Below are positions 15,432 to 23,349 of a stretch of 29,426 bases of DNA, one piece after another. The stretch spans positions 1 through 29,426 of the forward strand of contig NZ_CAMJRK010000008.1 of the NCBI RefSeq assembly GCF_946222815.1, given 5' to 3'. The first letter of the stretch is position 1. Each line of letters begins with the position of its first letter. Both the position numbers and the translations under genes were made by a program. Under the pieces are notes generated by a model. That model worked only from the letters and a program-made list of their open reading frames with translations. It was not told the DNA's origin and did no database searches. The DNA is from an uncultured Leuconostoc sp. (GTDB lineage Bacteria > Bacillota > Bacilli > Lactobacillales > Lactobacillaceae).

Positions 15432-15540
15432 TCAGTTATTTTAAAATAATTTTACAAAATATAACGATTAAATATTAGTTGTATATGAGAAAAATAAGTG
15501 ATATACTTGTTTTTGAAATGTAATATTTTAAAATAACTGA
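15432..15540. repeat. 16-bp inverted repeat bracketing the opp promoter
   Basis: TCAGTTATTTTAAAAT (15432-15447) recurs exactly inverted at 15525-15540, with 77 bp between the arms and the opp promoter inside. Each arm also contains its own palindrome, TTATTTTAAAATAA (15436-15449) and TATTTTAAAATA (15524-15535). The left arm lies upstream of the -35; the right arm is just after the transcription start. This layout suits a dimeric or looping regulator. Confidence 0.6.
15479..15507 (+). promoter_or_regulatory. Promoter of the oppABCDF operon
   Basis: TTGTAT (15479-15484), a 17-bp spacer and TATACT (15502-15507). The expected leader is about 50 bases and carries GGGAGG at 15550-15555 before the oppA ATG. 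Confidence 0.75.
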
Positions 15541-15562
15541 CATATCTCGGGAGGATATTAGT

Positions 15563-17200
15563 ATGGATACATGGAAAAAAGTGGCTATCGGCGCAGCAGC
15601 TGTTGTGGTTGTTGGCGGTGGTACACGTGCAGCAGGTCTCTGGGGCGGCAGCTCATCAAGCAATAGTAAGAATTTATCATTTCAGTTGCCAACGCCTATT
15701 CAAACGTTAGATATTTCTAAGAATACGGATACTTATTCCGGGAGAATTATTGGTAACTCCGGTTCAAACCTAATGCGTGTTGACGCTAAGGGGAAAGCTG
15801 AACTAGAATTAGCGAAATCTGTGAAAGTCTCTGATGATGGTTTGAAATATACAGTTGTCTTGAAAAATGGTTTGAAGTGGTCTGATGGATCAAAGTTGAC
15901 AGCACAAGATTTTGTCTACTCATGGCAACGCATTGTTGATCCTAAAACAGCTTCCCAATATGCGTATCTCGCATCAGGAGTGAAGAATGCGGACAAAATT
16001 GCTGCAGGAAAAGCTGATGTTGATACATTAGGTGTGACAGCTAAGGGCAACACAATTACTTTTGACTTGGAACGACCATTACCACAATTTGAATATCTCT
16101 TAACATTTGCTAACTTTATGCCACAAAAAGAAAGTTTTGTGACTAAAGAAGGTAAAAAATATGCAACAACTTCTAAAACATCACTTTATTCAGGACCTTA
16201 TAAGGTTGAGGGTTGGAATGGAACCAATAACAGTTTTAAATTAGTTAAAAACAATAATTATTGGGATGCTAAGAGCGTTAAGACTGAGCAAATTGATGTG
16301 CAAGTCGTTCAAAAGCCTGATACTGCAGTTCAACTTTATAAGCAAGGTAAGTTGGATCGTGTATTGATTTCTGATACACCCGAATTATACAAGGCTAATA
16401 AAAATAATAAGGATGTTGTCAAAACACCAGAAGCAACAACAGCTTATTTACAATATAACCAAACGGGTAAAAATAAATTCTTAGCTAATAATAAAATTCG
16501 TGAAGCTCTAAACTTGGCTACAAATCGTAAAGAATTAACACAACAAGTTACGTCAGGTATTTCAACGCCAGCCACTGGATTAGCACCAGAATATTTAGCT
16601 AAGACAGCCGCTGGCAAAGACTTAGCTAAATCTGTTGCACCGGGCTATAAATTTGATACTGTTGCTGCTAAGGCAGCTTTCCAAGAGGGCCTGAAAGAAT
16701 TAGGTGAAACTAAAGCTTCTATTACAATTACGTCAGATGCTGATCGACCAGCTGCTAAAGCAACTTTGGATTATCTGCAAGGTTCTTGGGAAAAAGCTTT
16801 ACCAGGATTAACGGTTAATCAAAAATTCGTACCATTTTCACAACGTATTAAAGATTCACAAACACAAAACTTTGATATTATCGTATCATTATGGGGTGGT
16901 GATTATCCAGAAGGCTCAACCTACTACGATATCTTTAAAACAGGTGCATCAAATAACAATGGTCAATTCAAGAATGCAGCTTATGATGCTGCGGTTAATA
17001 AGGCTGAATCAACTGATGCATTGAAAGCATCAGCTCGTGATAATGATTATAAGACGGCTGAAGCAGCATTGTTGAAGGATAGTAACTTTAACCCACTATA
17101 TTTCCGTTCAGGTTATTCATTGCAAAATTCTAAAGTATCAGGAATTATTGTTAGTACAACGGGACTAAGTGAAGACTGGAAGTTAGCTGTTAAAAAGTAA
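15563..17200 (+). CDS. oppA: Oligopeptide-binding protein OppA (SBP_bac_5), no lipobox
   Basis: 545 residues of the extracellular solute-binding family 5. After the signal region come T-P-I-Q-T-L-D (about 44-50), LKNGLKWSDGSKLTAQDFVY (about 100-119), typical of the family, S-G-P-Y-K-V-E-G-W-N (about 210-219) and N-N-Y-W-D-A-K-S near 230-237. It binds peptides outside the cell for OppBCDF. The N-terminus (M-D-T-W-K-K, then V-A-I-G-A-A-A-V-V-V-V-G-G-G) has no cysteine, so it is not a classical lipoprotein; an uncleaved anchor or signal peptidase I cleavage after the T-R-A-A region is possible. GGGAGG precedes the start. It is first in the operon and separated from oppB by a hairpin. Confidence 0.9.
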   Translation: MDTWKKVAIGAAAVVVVGGGTRAAGLWGGSSSSNSKNLSFQLPTPIQTLDISKNTDTYSGRIIGNSGSNLMRVDAKGKAELELAKSVKVSDDGLKYTVVLKNGLKWSDGSKLTAQDFVYSWQRIVDPKTASQYAYLASGVKNADKIAAGKADVDTLGVTAKGNTITFDLERPLPQFEYLLTFANFMPQKESFVTKEGKKYATTSKTSLYSGPYKVEGWNGTNNSFKLVKNNNYWDAKSVKTEQIDVQVVQKPDTAVQLYKQGKLDRVLISDTPELYKANKNNKDVVKTPEATTAYLQYNQTGKNKFLANNKIREALNLATNRKELTQQVTSGISTPATGLAPEYLAKTAAGKDLAKSVAPGYKFDTVAAKAAFQEGLKELGETKASITITSDADRPAAKATLDYLQGSWEKALPGLTVNQKFVPFSQRIKDSQTQNFDIIVSLWGGDYPEGSTYYDIFKTGASNNNGQFKNAAYDAAVNKAESTDALKASARDNDYKTAEAALLKDSNFNPLYFRSGYSLQNSKVSGIIVSTTGLSEDWKLAVKK

Positions 17201-17208
17201 ACAATGTG

Positions 17209-17256
17209 AATGAATAGATTAAGAATTGACGTAAGTTGATTCTTATTTTATTCATT
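17209..17256 (+). promoter_or_regulatory. oppA-oppB intercistronic hairpin
   Basis: AATGAATA (17209-17216) and AAGAAT (17221-17226) pair with ATTCTT (17239-17244) and TATTCATT (17249-17256), an 18-position stem with one mismatch and one G-T pair. It could block 3' decay or partly end transcription, giving more oppA than oppBCDF mRNA, a common pattern when the binding protein is needed in excess. Confidence 0.55.
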
Positions 17257-17272
17257 ATAGGAAGATGATATT

Positions 17273-18190
17273 ATGTGGAAATATATTTTAAAACGACTGC
17301 TATTACTTATCTTTACGCTTTTCTTAGTGGTTACTGCGACATTCTTCTTGATGCAAATCATGCCAGGAACGCCGTTTACTAATCCCAAATTAACGCCGGA
17401 AGCAATAGCACAATTGAAGTCAACGTATGGGTTAGATTTACCGCTTTGGCAACAATATTTGAATTACTTAATTGGTGCCGCTCATGGTGATTTTGGCATA
17501 TCATTTCAATATCAAAATCAACCAGTTAGTATGTTAATTGGTCAGCGCTTGCCGATATCTGCACAATTGGGTGCGCAAGCATTGGTGGTTGGCGTTATTG
17601 CAGGACTGTTTATGGGTGCTGCATCTGCACGTAATAAAAACAACAAAATTGATGGTACGTTAGGTATTATCTCTACACTGGGTATCTCAATACCCAGCTT
17701 TATCTTAGGCATTATTTTGGTTTATTTGTTTGGATTTAAATGGCCACTCTTCCCAGTTTCCGGATGGGGTGATTCATTTTCACAAACCATTTTACCAACC
17801 CTTGCTTTGGCTATGAGCCCAGCAGCTATTACGACACGTTTTGTTCGTTCAGAAATGATTGAATCATTAAGTTCAGATTATGTGCAGTTGGCTAAAGCTA
17901 AAGGATTGAGTGCTAAAGAAGTCGTTAATCAGCATGCTTATCGTAATTCTATGATTCCAGTTCTGACACTCATTGGGCCAATGGCTGCAGGTTTGTTGAC
18001 GGGATCAACGTTGATTGAGCAAATTTTCTCAATACCTGGTATTGGTCAGCAATTCGTTTTGTCAATTCCGTCCAAGGATTTTCCAGTTATTATGGGAACC
18101 ACAATCGTTTATTCAGCCATGTTGATGGTTATGATTTTGATTACGGATATCTTGACAGCAATTATTGATCCGCGTGTTCGTTTGCAATAA
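17273..18190 (+). CDS. oppB: Oligopeptide ABC transporter permease OppB
   Basis: 305 residues, about six membrane helices. The first (W-K-Y-I-L-K-R-L-L-L-L-I-F) is followed by the usual extracellular M-P-G-T-P-F segment. The EAA-type loop is at about 198-225 (S-D-Y-V-Q-L-A-K-A-K-G-L then V-V-N-Q-H-A-Y-R-N-S), and the family tail I-I-D-P-R-V-R ends the protein. It forms half of the peptide channel with OppC. GGAAG lies upstream of the ATG. Confidence 0.92.
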   Translation: MWKYILKRLLLLIFTLFLVVTATFFLMQIMPGTPFTNPKLTPEAIAQLKSTYGLDLPLWQQYLNYLIGAAHGDFGISFQYQNQPVSMLIGQRLPISAQLGAQALVVGVIAGLFMGAASARNKNNKIDGTLGIISTLGISIPSFILGIILVYLFGFKWPLFPVSGWGDSFSQTILPTLALAMSPAAITTRFVRSEMIESLSSDYVQLAKAKGLSAKEVVNQHAYRNSMIPVLTLIGPMAAGLLTGSTLIEQIFSIPGIGQQFVLSIPSKDFPVIMGTTIVYSAMLMVMILITDILTAIIDPRVRLQ

Positions 18191-18201
18191 GGAGGCTTAT
18201 G

Positions 18202-19233
18202 ATGGCAGCAAATACTGAAGATTTTGTCATCGTTGGCGCACAAAATTCTGAAGCCAACGAACATATCTCAAAGCCGGCCTTGTCGTTTTGGCAAGATGCT
18301 TGGCGTCGCCTCAAGCTTAATAAGCTTGCGGTTATCTCACTGTGGTTCTTAATATTTATTTTGGCTTTTGCGGTCTTATCAAATATATTTGTGCCACAAA
18401 AAAATGCTAACGCATTTAACTCTGATAAAGTCGGCGTATATAAGAATTTACCACCAAATTCTGGCTTACCAATTCCTGGGTGGAATGGTAAAATCAAAGC
18501 ACCTGGTGATACAACAGCGACTAACGTTTACGAGTCGCAAGGTGTACCTGAAAACAAAAAGTTTATTTTAGGAACGGACAACATCGGTCGTTCAGTCGCC
18601 AAGCGTGTGACAGTCGGCTTGCGTATTTCCTTGTTAGTTGCTATTGTTGCGACTTTGATTGATTTATTTGTTGGTGTTGCCTATGGTGTCTTTTCAGGTT
18701 GGAAAGGCGGTTGGATTGATAATGTGATGCAACGTATTATTGAAATATTATCTTCTATTCCAAACTTGATTATTGTTACTATGCTTGGTCTGTTGCTCGG
18801 TGGCGGTGTATTATCAATTATATTAGCGATTGCTATGACGGGCTGGCTTGGTATGGCGCGTCAGGTGCGTAATATGACGCTAACACTGAAAGAACGTGAT
18901 TATGTTTTGGCAGCAAAGTCGTTGGGTGAAAGCTCATTTAAGATTGCAATCAAACATTTAATACCAAATATGGCGGGTACGATTATTGTTCAAATTATGA
19001 TGACAGTACCTAGTGCCATTATGTTTGAAGCCGTATTATCGGCAATTAACTTGGGTGTTAAACCACCAACTGCGTCTTTGGGTTCATTGATTTCTGATGC
19101 ACAAGCTATGTTGCAATTCTATCCTTATCAAATATTAATTCCATCAGCAGTGTTGGTCTTAGTATCATTAGCTTTCATTCTGTTAGGTGATGGCTTACGT
19201 GATGCTTTTGATCCACGTGCGAGTGAAGACTAA
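18202..19233 (+). CDS. oppC: Oligopeptide ABC transporter permease OppC
   Basis: 343 residues from this start. The N-terminal OppC segment (W-Q-D-A-W-R-R-L-K-L-N-K) is followed by a first helix, an extracellular domain of about 75 residues, G-T-D-N-I-G-R-S (typical GTDxxGRD-like), then further helices with the EAA loop EDYVLAAKSLG at about 232-242 and the tail G-D-G-L-R-D-A-F-D-P-R. AAGGAGG ends 6 bases before the ATG at 18202 but only 3 before an in-frame ATG at 18199, so the second start is preferred. The gap after oppB is short. Confidence 0.92.
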   Translation: MAANTEDFVIVGAQNSEANEHISKPALSFWQDAWRRLKLNKLAVISLWFLIFILAFAVLSNIFVPQKNANAFNSDKVGVYKNLPPNSGLPIPGWNGKIKAPGDTTATNVYESQGVPENKKFILGTDNIGRSVAKRVTVGLRISLLVAIVATLIDLFVGVAYGVFSGWKGGWIDNVMQRIIEILSSIPNLIIVTMLGLLLGGGVLSIILAIAMTGWLGMARQVRNMTLTLKERDYVLAAKSLGESSFKIAIKHLIPNMAGTIIVQIMMTVPSAIMFEAVLSAINLGVKPPTASLGSLISDAQAMLQFYPYQILIPSAVLVLVSLAFILLGDGLRDAFDPRASED

Positions 19234-19247
19234 GAGGTGTGCAGATT

Positions 19248-20303
19248 ATGAGTAATCCAATTTTAAAAGTTGAAAATTTGCATGTAAACTTCAATACTTA
19301 CGCAGGAACAGTGCAAGCAATTCGTGACGTATCGTTTGATCTAAACCAAGGCGAGACTTTGGCCATTGTTGGTGAATCCGGTTCTGGTAAGTCAGTGACA
19401 ACAAAAACATTAATGGGATTGAATGCAAAAAATGCTTTAATTCCAGATAATTCACGATTACTATTCAAAGATCGTAACTTACTTGATTTGACGGAAGAAG
19501 AATGGCAATCTGTCCGTGGCAATGAAATTGCCATGATTTTCCAAGATCCTATGACTAGCCTTGATCCAACGATGAAAATCGGCATGCAAATTGCTGAACC
19601 GCTGATGAAACATCGTAAAATGAAAAAAGAGGCAGCGTTGGCACGTGCGTTAGAGTTGATGAAAGGTGTTGGTATCCCCAATGCTGAAGAACATATCAAT
19701 GATTATCCACATCAATGGTCTGGTGGTATGCGACAACGTGCGGTTATTGCTATTGCGTTGGCAGTTGATCCTGAAATTTTGATTGCTGATGAGCCAACGA
19801 CTGCTCTAGATGTAACCATTCAGGCACAAATTTTGAAATTAATGAAAGAATTACAAAAAGATACTGGTAGCTCAATTATTTTCATTACCCATGATTTGGG
19901 TGTTGTTGCAGGTATGGCTAATCGTGTGGCAGTCATGTATGCTGGTAAAATTGTTGAATATGGCACAGTTGATGAAATATTCTTTAATCCACAGCATCCC
20001 TACACTTGGGGATTGTTAAACTCCATGCCAACAACTGATACAAAAGTTGGTTCTTTGGTCGCTATTCCTGGCACGCCACCAGATTTATTAGATCCACCAA
20101 CTGGTGATGCCTTTGCCTCACGTAACGATTACGCTTTAGCTATTGATTTAAAGGAAGAGCCACCGTTCTTTCGAGTAAGTGATACACATTATGCAGCGAC
20201 TTGGTTGCTTGATGAACGTGCACCTAAAGTGACACCACCTGTACAAATTCAAAAGCGGTGGGCACGATGGCAAGAAATTCAAGGGCAGGAGGCGCAATCA
20301 TGA
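19248..20303 (+). CDS. oppD: Oligopeptide ABC transporter ATPase OppD
   Basis: 351 residues. Walker A is GESGSGKS at 42-49, the Q-loop region is MIFQDPMTSLDP at 96-107, the signature is WSGGMRQR at 157-164, Walker B is DEPTTALD at 181-188, and the H-loop is T-H-D-L-G-V-V-A. The C-terminal Opp extension contains P-G-T-P-P-D-L-L-D-P-P. The start at 19248 lies 10 bases after AGAGG; a GTG at 19239 would sit directly against that SD and is less likely. It overlaps oppF by 4 bases (ATGA). Confidence 0.92.
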   Translation: MSNPILKVENLHVNFNTYAGTVQAIRDVSFDLNQGETLAIVGESGSGKSVTTKTLMGLNAKNALIPDNSRLLFKDRNLLDLTEEEWQSVRGNEIAMIFQDPMTSLDPTMKIGMQIAEPLMKHRKMKKEAALARALELMKGVGIPNAEEHINDYPHQWSGGMRQRAVIAIALAVDPEILIADEPTTALDVTIQAQILKLMKELQKDTGSSIIFITHDLGVVAGMANRVAVMYAGKIVEYGTVDEIFFNPQHPYTWGLLNSMPTTDTKVGSLVAIPGTPPDLLDPPTGDAFASRNDYALAIDLKEEPPFFRVSDTHYAATWLLDERAPKVTPPVQIQKRWARWQEIQGQEAQS

Positions 20304-21238
20304 CTGAAGAAACACCGAAGAAATTAGTTGAGCTTAAAGACTTGCAACTTTACTTTAATAAAGGTAAAGCTAATGAAGTTCGTGCCATTGACCATGTGAC
20401 TTTTGATATTTACGAAGGTGAAATATTTGGCTTAGTTGGCGAATCAGGTTCTGGTAAGACAACAATTGGTCGTGCAATTTTGAAATTACATGAGCCGACT
20501 GCAGGCGAAATATTGTTCAATAGTGAAGATGTCACGCACTTGAAAGGCAAGGCATTATTGGAATTTCGTAAAAGTGCCCAAATGATTTTCCAAGATCCGC
20601 AAGCAAGTTTAAATGGTCGTATGAAAGTACGTGATATCATTGCTGAAGGTATTGATATCAATAAGCTGGCTAAAAATAAGACAGATCGCGATAAAAAAGT
20701 GCAACAGTTATTAAAACTAGTTGGCTTAAATGAAGATCATGCCTCGCGTTATCCACATGAATTTTCAGGCGGTCAAAGGCAACGTATCGGGATTGCACGG
20801 GCATTAGCTGTTGATCCTAAATTCATCATAGCTGACGAACCTATTTCAGCTTTAGACGTTTCTATCCAAGCGCAAGTTGTTAATTTAATGAAAGAGTTAC
20901 AAAAGCGCCATTCACTGACATACTTGTTTATTGCCCATGATTTATCAATGGTGAAGTATATTTCTGATCGTATTGGTGTGATGCATTGGGGTAAGTTACT
21001 TGAGATTGGCTCAGCTGACGCAGTATATAACCATCCGCTACATCCGTATACTAAGAGTTTGTTATCTGCTATTCCAGTGCCAGATCCAGAAGTTGAAAGT
21101 TTGAGACAACACGTTGCGTATGATACAACGGTCGAGACAGACGGTAAAAAACGGCATATGATTGAAGCAAATCCAGGCCATTTTGTTTTGGCAACAGATG
21201 AAGAAGCCGCGTTATATAAATCACAACAAAGTCTATAA
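20300..21238 (+). CDS. oppF: Oligopeptide ABC transporter ATPase OppF
   Basis: 312 residues. Walker A is GESGSGKT at 47-54, Q-loop MIFQDPQASLNGR at 95-107, signature FSGGQRQR at 155-162, and Walker B ADEPISALD at 178-186. The family C-terminal segment H-P-L-H-P-Y-T-K-S-L-L-S-A-I-P is present. It pairs with OppD as a heterodimeric motor. The start is the ATG overlapping the oppD stop (ATGA), with CAGGAGG just upstream; a longer open frame back to 20258 lies inside oppD and is not needed. Last gene of the operon, followed by a terminator. Confidence 0.92.
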   Translation: MTEETPKKLVELKDLQLYFNKGKANEVRAIDHVTFDIYEGEIFGLVGESGSGKTTIGRAILKLHEPTAGEILFNSEDVTHLKGKALLEFRKSAQMIFQDPQASLNGRMKVRDIIAEGIDINKLAKNKTDRDKKVQQLLKLVGLNEDHASRYPHEFSGGQRQRIGIARALAVDPKFIIADEPISALDVSIQAQVVNLMKELQKRHSLTYLFIAHDLSMVKYISDRIGVMHWGKLLEIGSADAVYNHPLHPYTKSLLSAIPVPDPEVESLRQHVAYDTTVETDGKKRHMIEANPGHFVLATDEEAALYKSQQSL

Positions 21239-21244
21239 ACTATT

Positions 21245-21276
21245 AAAAGCTGTCATGAAGTTATGACAGCTTTTAT
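21245..21276 (+). terminator. Terminator of the opp operon
   Basis: A 12-bp perfect stem (AAAAGCTGTCAT at 21245-21256 with 21263-21274) with a 6-base loop ends in TTTTAT. Confidence 0.85.
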
Positions 21277-21289
21277 AGTGCACATTATC

Positions 21290-21318
21290 ATGAAATTAAA
21301 ATGAAAAATGTGTATAAT
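21290..21318 (+). promoter_or_regulatory. Promoter of pepO
   Basis: A consensus TATAAT lies at 21313-21318. The -35 (ATGAAA, 21290-21295, 17-bp spacer) is weak. The ATG at 21352 follows an AGTAGGA SD. Confidence 0.6.
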
Positions 21319-21351
21319 TAACATGAGTTATTAATGAGAAAGTAGGATAAT

Positions 21352-23244
21352 ATGGTACGATTACAAGATGATTTTTTTGAAGCAATTAACGGTGACTGGG
21401 AGCAGACAGCAGTCATTCCTAATGATAAGCCACGTACAGGTGGATTCAGTGATTTGTCTGACGAAATTGAGCAATGGTTGGTAACAACAACCAAAAATTG
21501 GCAAAAAGGGGACGATGTACCTGAGACAGCTATTTTAAAAAACTTTGTTGCGTATCATCGTTTGGCAGCTGACACAAAAACACGAGATGCACTTGGAACA
21601 TCTCCTGTGCAGCCATTAATTGAGAAATATCAAAGCTACACGTCTTTTGCGGATTTTGCAAGTCATATTGTTGAACTAGAAAAATTAGGTTTTCCTAATG
21701 TCTTACCGTTAGGTGTTGCGCCAGATTTCAAGGATGCGCAAACAAATGTTTTATGGGCGGGTGCTTTGAGTATTCTTTTACCAGACACAACCTACTATGA
21801 AAAAGGGCATGCACAAGGCGAAATATTGTTAGCTAAGTTTCGCGAAGAACAAGAAAGTTTGTTACCACATTTTGGTTTTTCAAAATCTGAAACGACTGAA
21901 CTAATTGATCAATATCTAACGCTTGATGCACGTGCTGCTAAAGTAGTTTTGAGTCAAGAAGAAAATCATGAGTATGCTAAGTTATATCATCCTTATGATT
22001 GGCAGACATTTACAAATTTGGCACCAGAATTACCACTCAACGATATTTTAACTGCATTAATTGGTCAAAAACCAGATAAAGTTATTGTGCCAGAAGAACG
22101 TTTTTGGGCTGCAGCTGATCAATTTTATTCAGAAAAAGCTTGGCCATTATTGAAGGCCTATCTTATAGTAACGCTAGCTAATCAATTTACAAGTTATTTA
22201 TCTGACGACATTCGTGTTTTGGGTGGTCAATATCAACGGGAGTTGACTGGATTACCAGAAGCCATGGGTGCTGAAAAAGCGGCTGTCTATTTGTCTGCAC
22301 AGCCATTTAATCAGGCAATTGGCGTTTATTATGCGCAACAAAAATTTTCGCCCGAGGCCAAAGCAGATGTTGAAAATAAAGTAACAACAATGATTGCTAT
22401 CTTTAAACAGCGTTTAGAAGCTAATCAATGGCTTAATGAAACAACGCGTCAAAAAGCCATTATTAAGCTTAATACAATCGTACCTCACATTGGTTATCCA
22501 GAGAAATTGCCCGACCGTTTGTACCAAAAAATTGTGCAACCAGAGATGACATTATTTGAGACAGCGACACAATTTAGACAAATTGAAATTGCGTATACTT
22601 GGTCCCAGTGGCATCAACCAGTTAATCGTAGCGAGTGGCATATGCCGGCACATTTAGTTAATGCGTATTATGATCCACAACAAAATCAAATCGTCTTTCC
22701 AGCAGCTATTTTACAAGCACCATTTTATAGCTTGAAACAATCGTCATCAGCTAATTATGGTGGTATTGGCGCGGTTATTGCCCATGAAATTTCTCATGCA
22801 TTTGATACGAATGGGGCGTCATTTGATGAATATGGTAGTTTAAATAATTGGTGGACAGATGCAGACTTTGCGGCGTTTAAGCTGCGTACAGATAAAGTTG
22901 TCAAACAATTTGATGGGCTTGACTCATATGGTGCCAAAGTGAATGGCAAGTTGACTGTGTCTGAAAACGTTGCGGATTTGGGTGGTTTAGCAGCCGCATT
23001 AGCAGCCGCTAAACTAGATGCAGACTTCTCTGCAGTCGCATTTTTTGAGAGTTGGGCTACAATTTGGCGTATGAAAGCACGTCCAGAATATATGCGCTTA
23101 TTGGCTGCGTCTGATCCTCATGGACCAGCAGTCCTACGTGTTAACGTACAAGTTAAAAATTTTGATGACTTTTTTGAAGCCTTTGATGTGCAACCAGATG
23201 ATGACATGTGGTTAGCGGCAGGCGAACGCGTTCAAATTTGGTAA
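21352..23244 (+). CDS. pepO: M13-family zinc endopeptidase PepO
   Basis: 630 residues, the full M13 (neprilysin-type) length and without a signal peptide, as in the intracellular PepO of lactic acid bacteria. Zinc ligands are H478 and H482 in HEISH (catalytic E479) and E538 in E-N-V-A-D-L-G-G (D542 assists). The substrate-positioning N-A-Y-Y-D-P lies at 437-442. The C-terminus, E-R-V-Q-I-W, matches the family end. It cleaves imported oligopeptides. Its place right after oppABCDF, though with its own promoter and behind a terminator, fits a peptide-uptake-and-degradation cluster. Confidence 0.93.
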   Translation: MVRLQDDFFEAINGDWEQTAVIPNDKPRTGGFSDLSDEIEQWLVTTTKNWQKGDDVPETAILKNFVAYHRLAADTKTRDALGTSPVQPLIEKYQSYTSFADFASHIVELEKLGFPNVLPLGVAPDFKDAQTNVLWAGALSILLPDTTYYEKGHAQGEILLAKFREEQESLLPHFGFSKSETTELIDQYLTLDARAAKVVLSQEENHEYAKLYHPYDWQTFTNLAPELPLNDILTALIGQKPDKVIVPEERFWAAADQFYSEKAWPLLKAYLIVTLANQFTSYLSDDIRVLGGQYQRELTGLPEAMGAEKAAVYLSAQPFNQAIGVYYAQQKFSPEAKADVENKVTTMIAIFKQRLEANQWLNETTRQKAIIKLNTIVPHIGYPEKLPDRLYQKIVQPEMTLFETATQFRQIEIAYTWSQWHQPVNRSEWHMPAHLVNAYYDPQQNQIVFPAAILQAPFYSLKQSSSANYGGIGAVIAHEISHAFDTNGASFDEYGSLNNWWTDADFAAFKLRTDKVVKQFDGLDSYGAKVNGKLTVSENVADLGGLAAALAAAKLDADFSAVAFFESWATIWRMKARPEYMRLLAASDPHGPAVLRVNVQVKNFDDFFEAFDVQPDDDMWLAAGERVQIW

Positions 23245-23266
23245 AAACGTGTCTAAGGCTAATCAA

Positions 23267-23293
23267 GTATATCATTTCATAAAAATGATATAC
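23267..23293. terminator. Hairpin after pepO, weak terminator
   Basis: An 11-bp perfect stem (GTATATCATTT at 23267-23277 with 23283-23293) follows pepO by 22 bases. It lacks a good T run on the plus strand, so it may protect or only partly terminate the pepO transcript. Its right arm overlaps the -35 region of the next promoter. Confidence 0.45.
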
Positions 23294-23317
23294 ATCTTAA
23301 ATGTGATTATGTATAAT
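23289..23317 (+). promoter_or_regulatory. Promoter of the large membrane protein gene
   Basis: A perfect TATAAT at 23312-23317 has a weak -35 (TATACA, 23289-23294, 17-bp spacer). It places the transcription start near 23324, which excludes an in-frame ATG at 23320 and supports the ATG at 23350. Confidence 0.6.
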
Positions 23318-23349
23318 TAATGGTATATATCACTTTTAGGGAGAACAAA

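Noticed and set aside
20258..20299. Earlier in-frame ATG for oppF inside oppD
   Set aside because: No SD there, whereas CAGGAGG and an ATGA overlap with the oppD stop mark 20300; the extra residues match no OppF N-terminus.
23320..23349. Earlier in-frame ATG for the large membrane protein
   Set aside because: It lies 3 bases after the TATAAT box, before the expected transcription start, and has no SD; TAGGGAG precedes the ATG at 23350.
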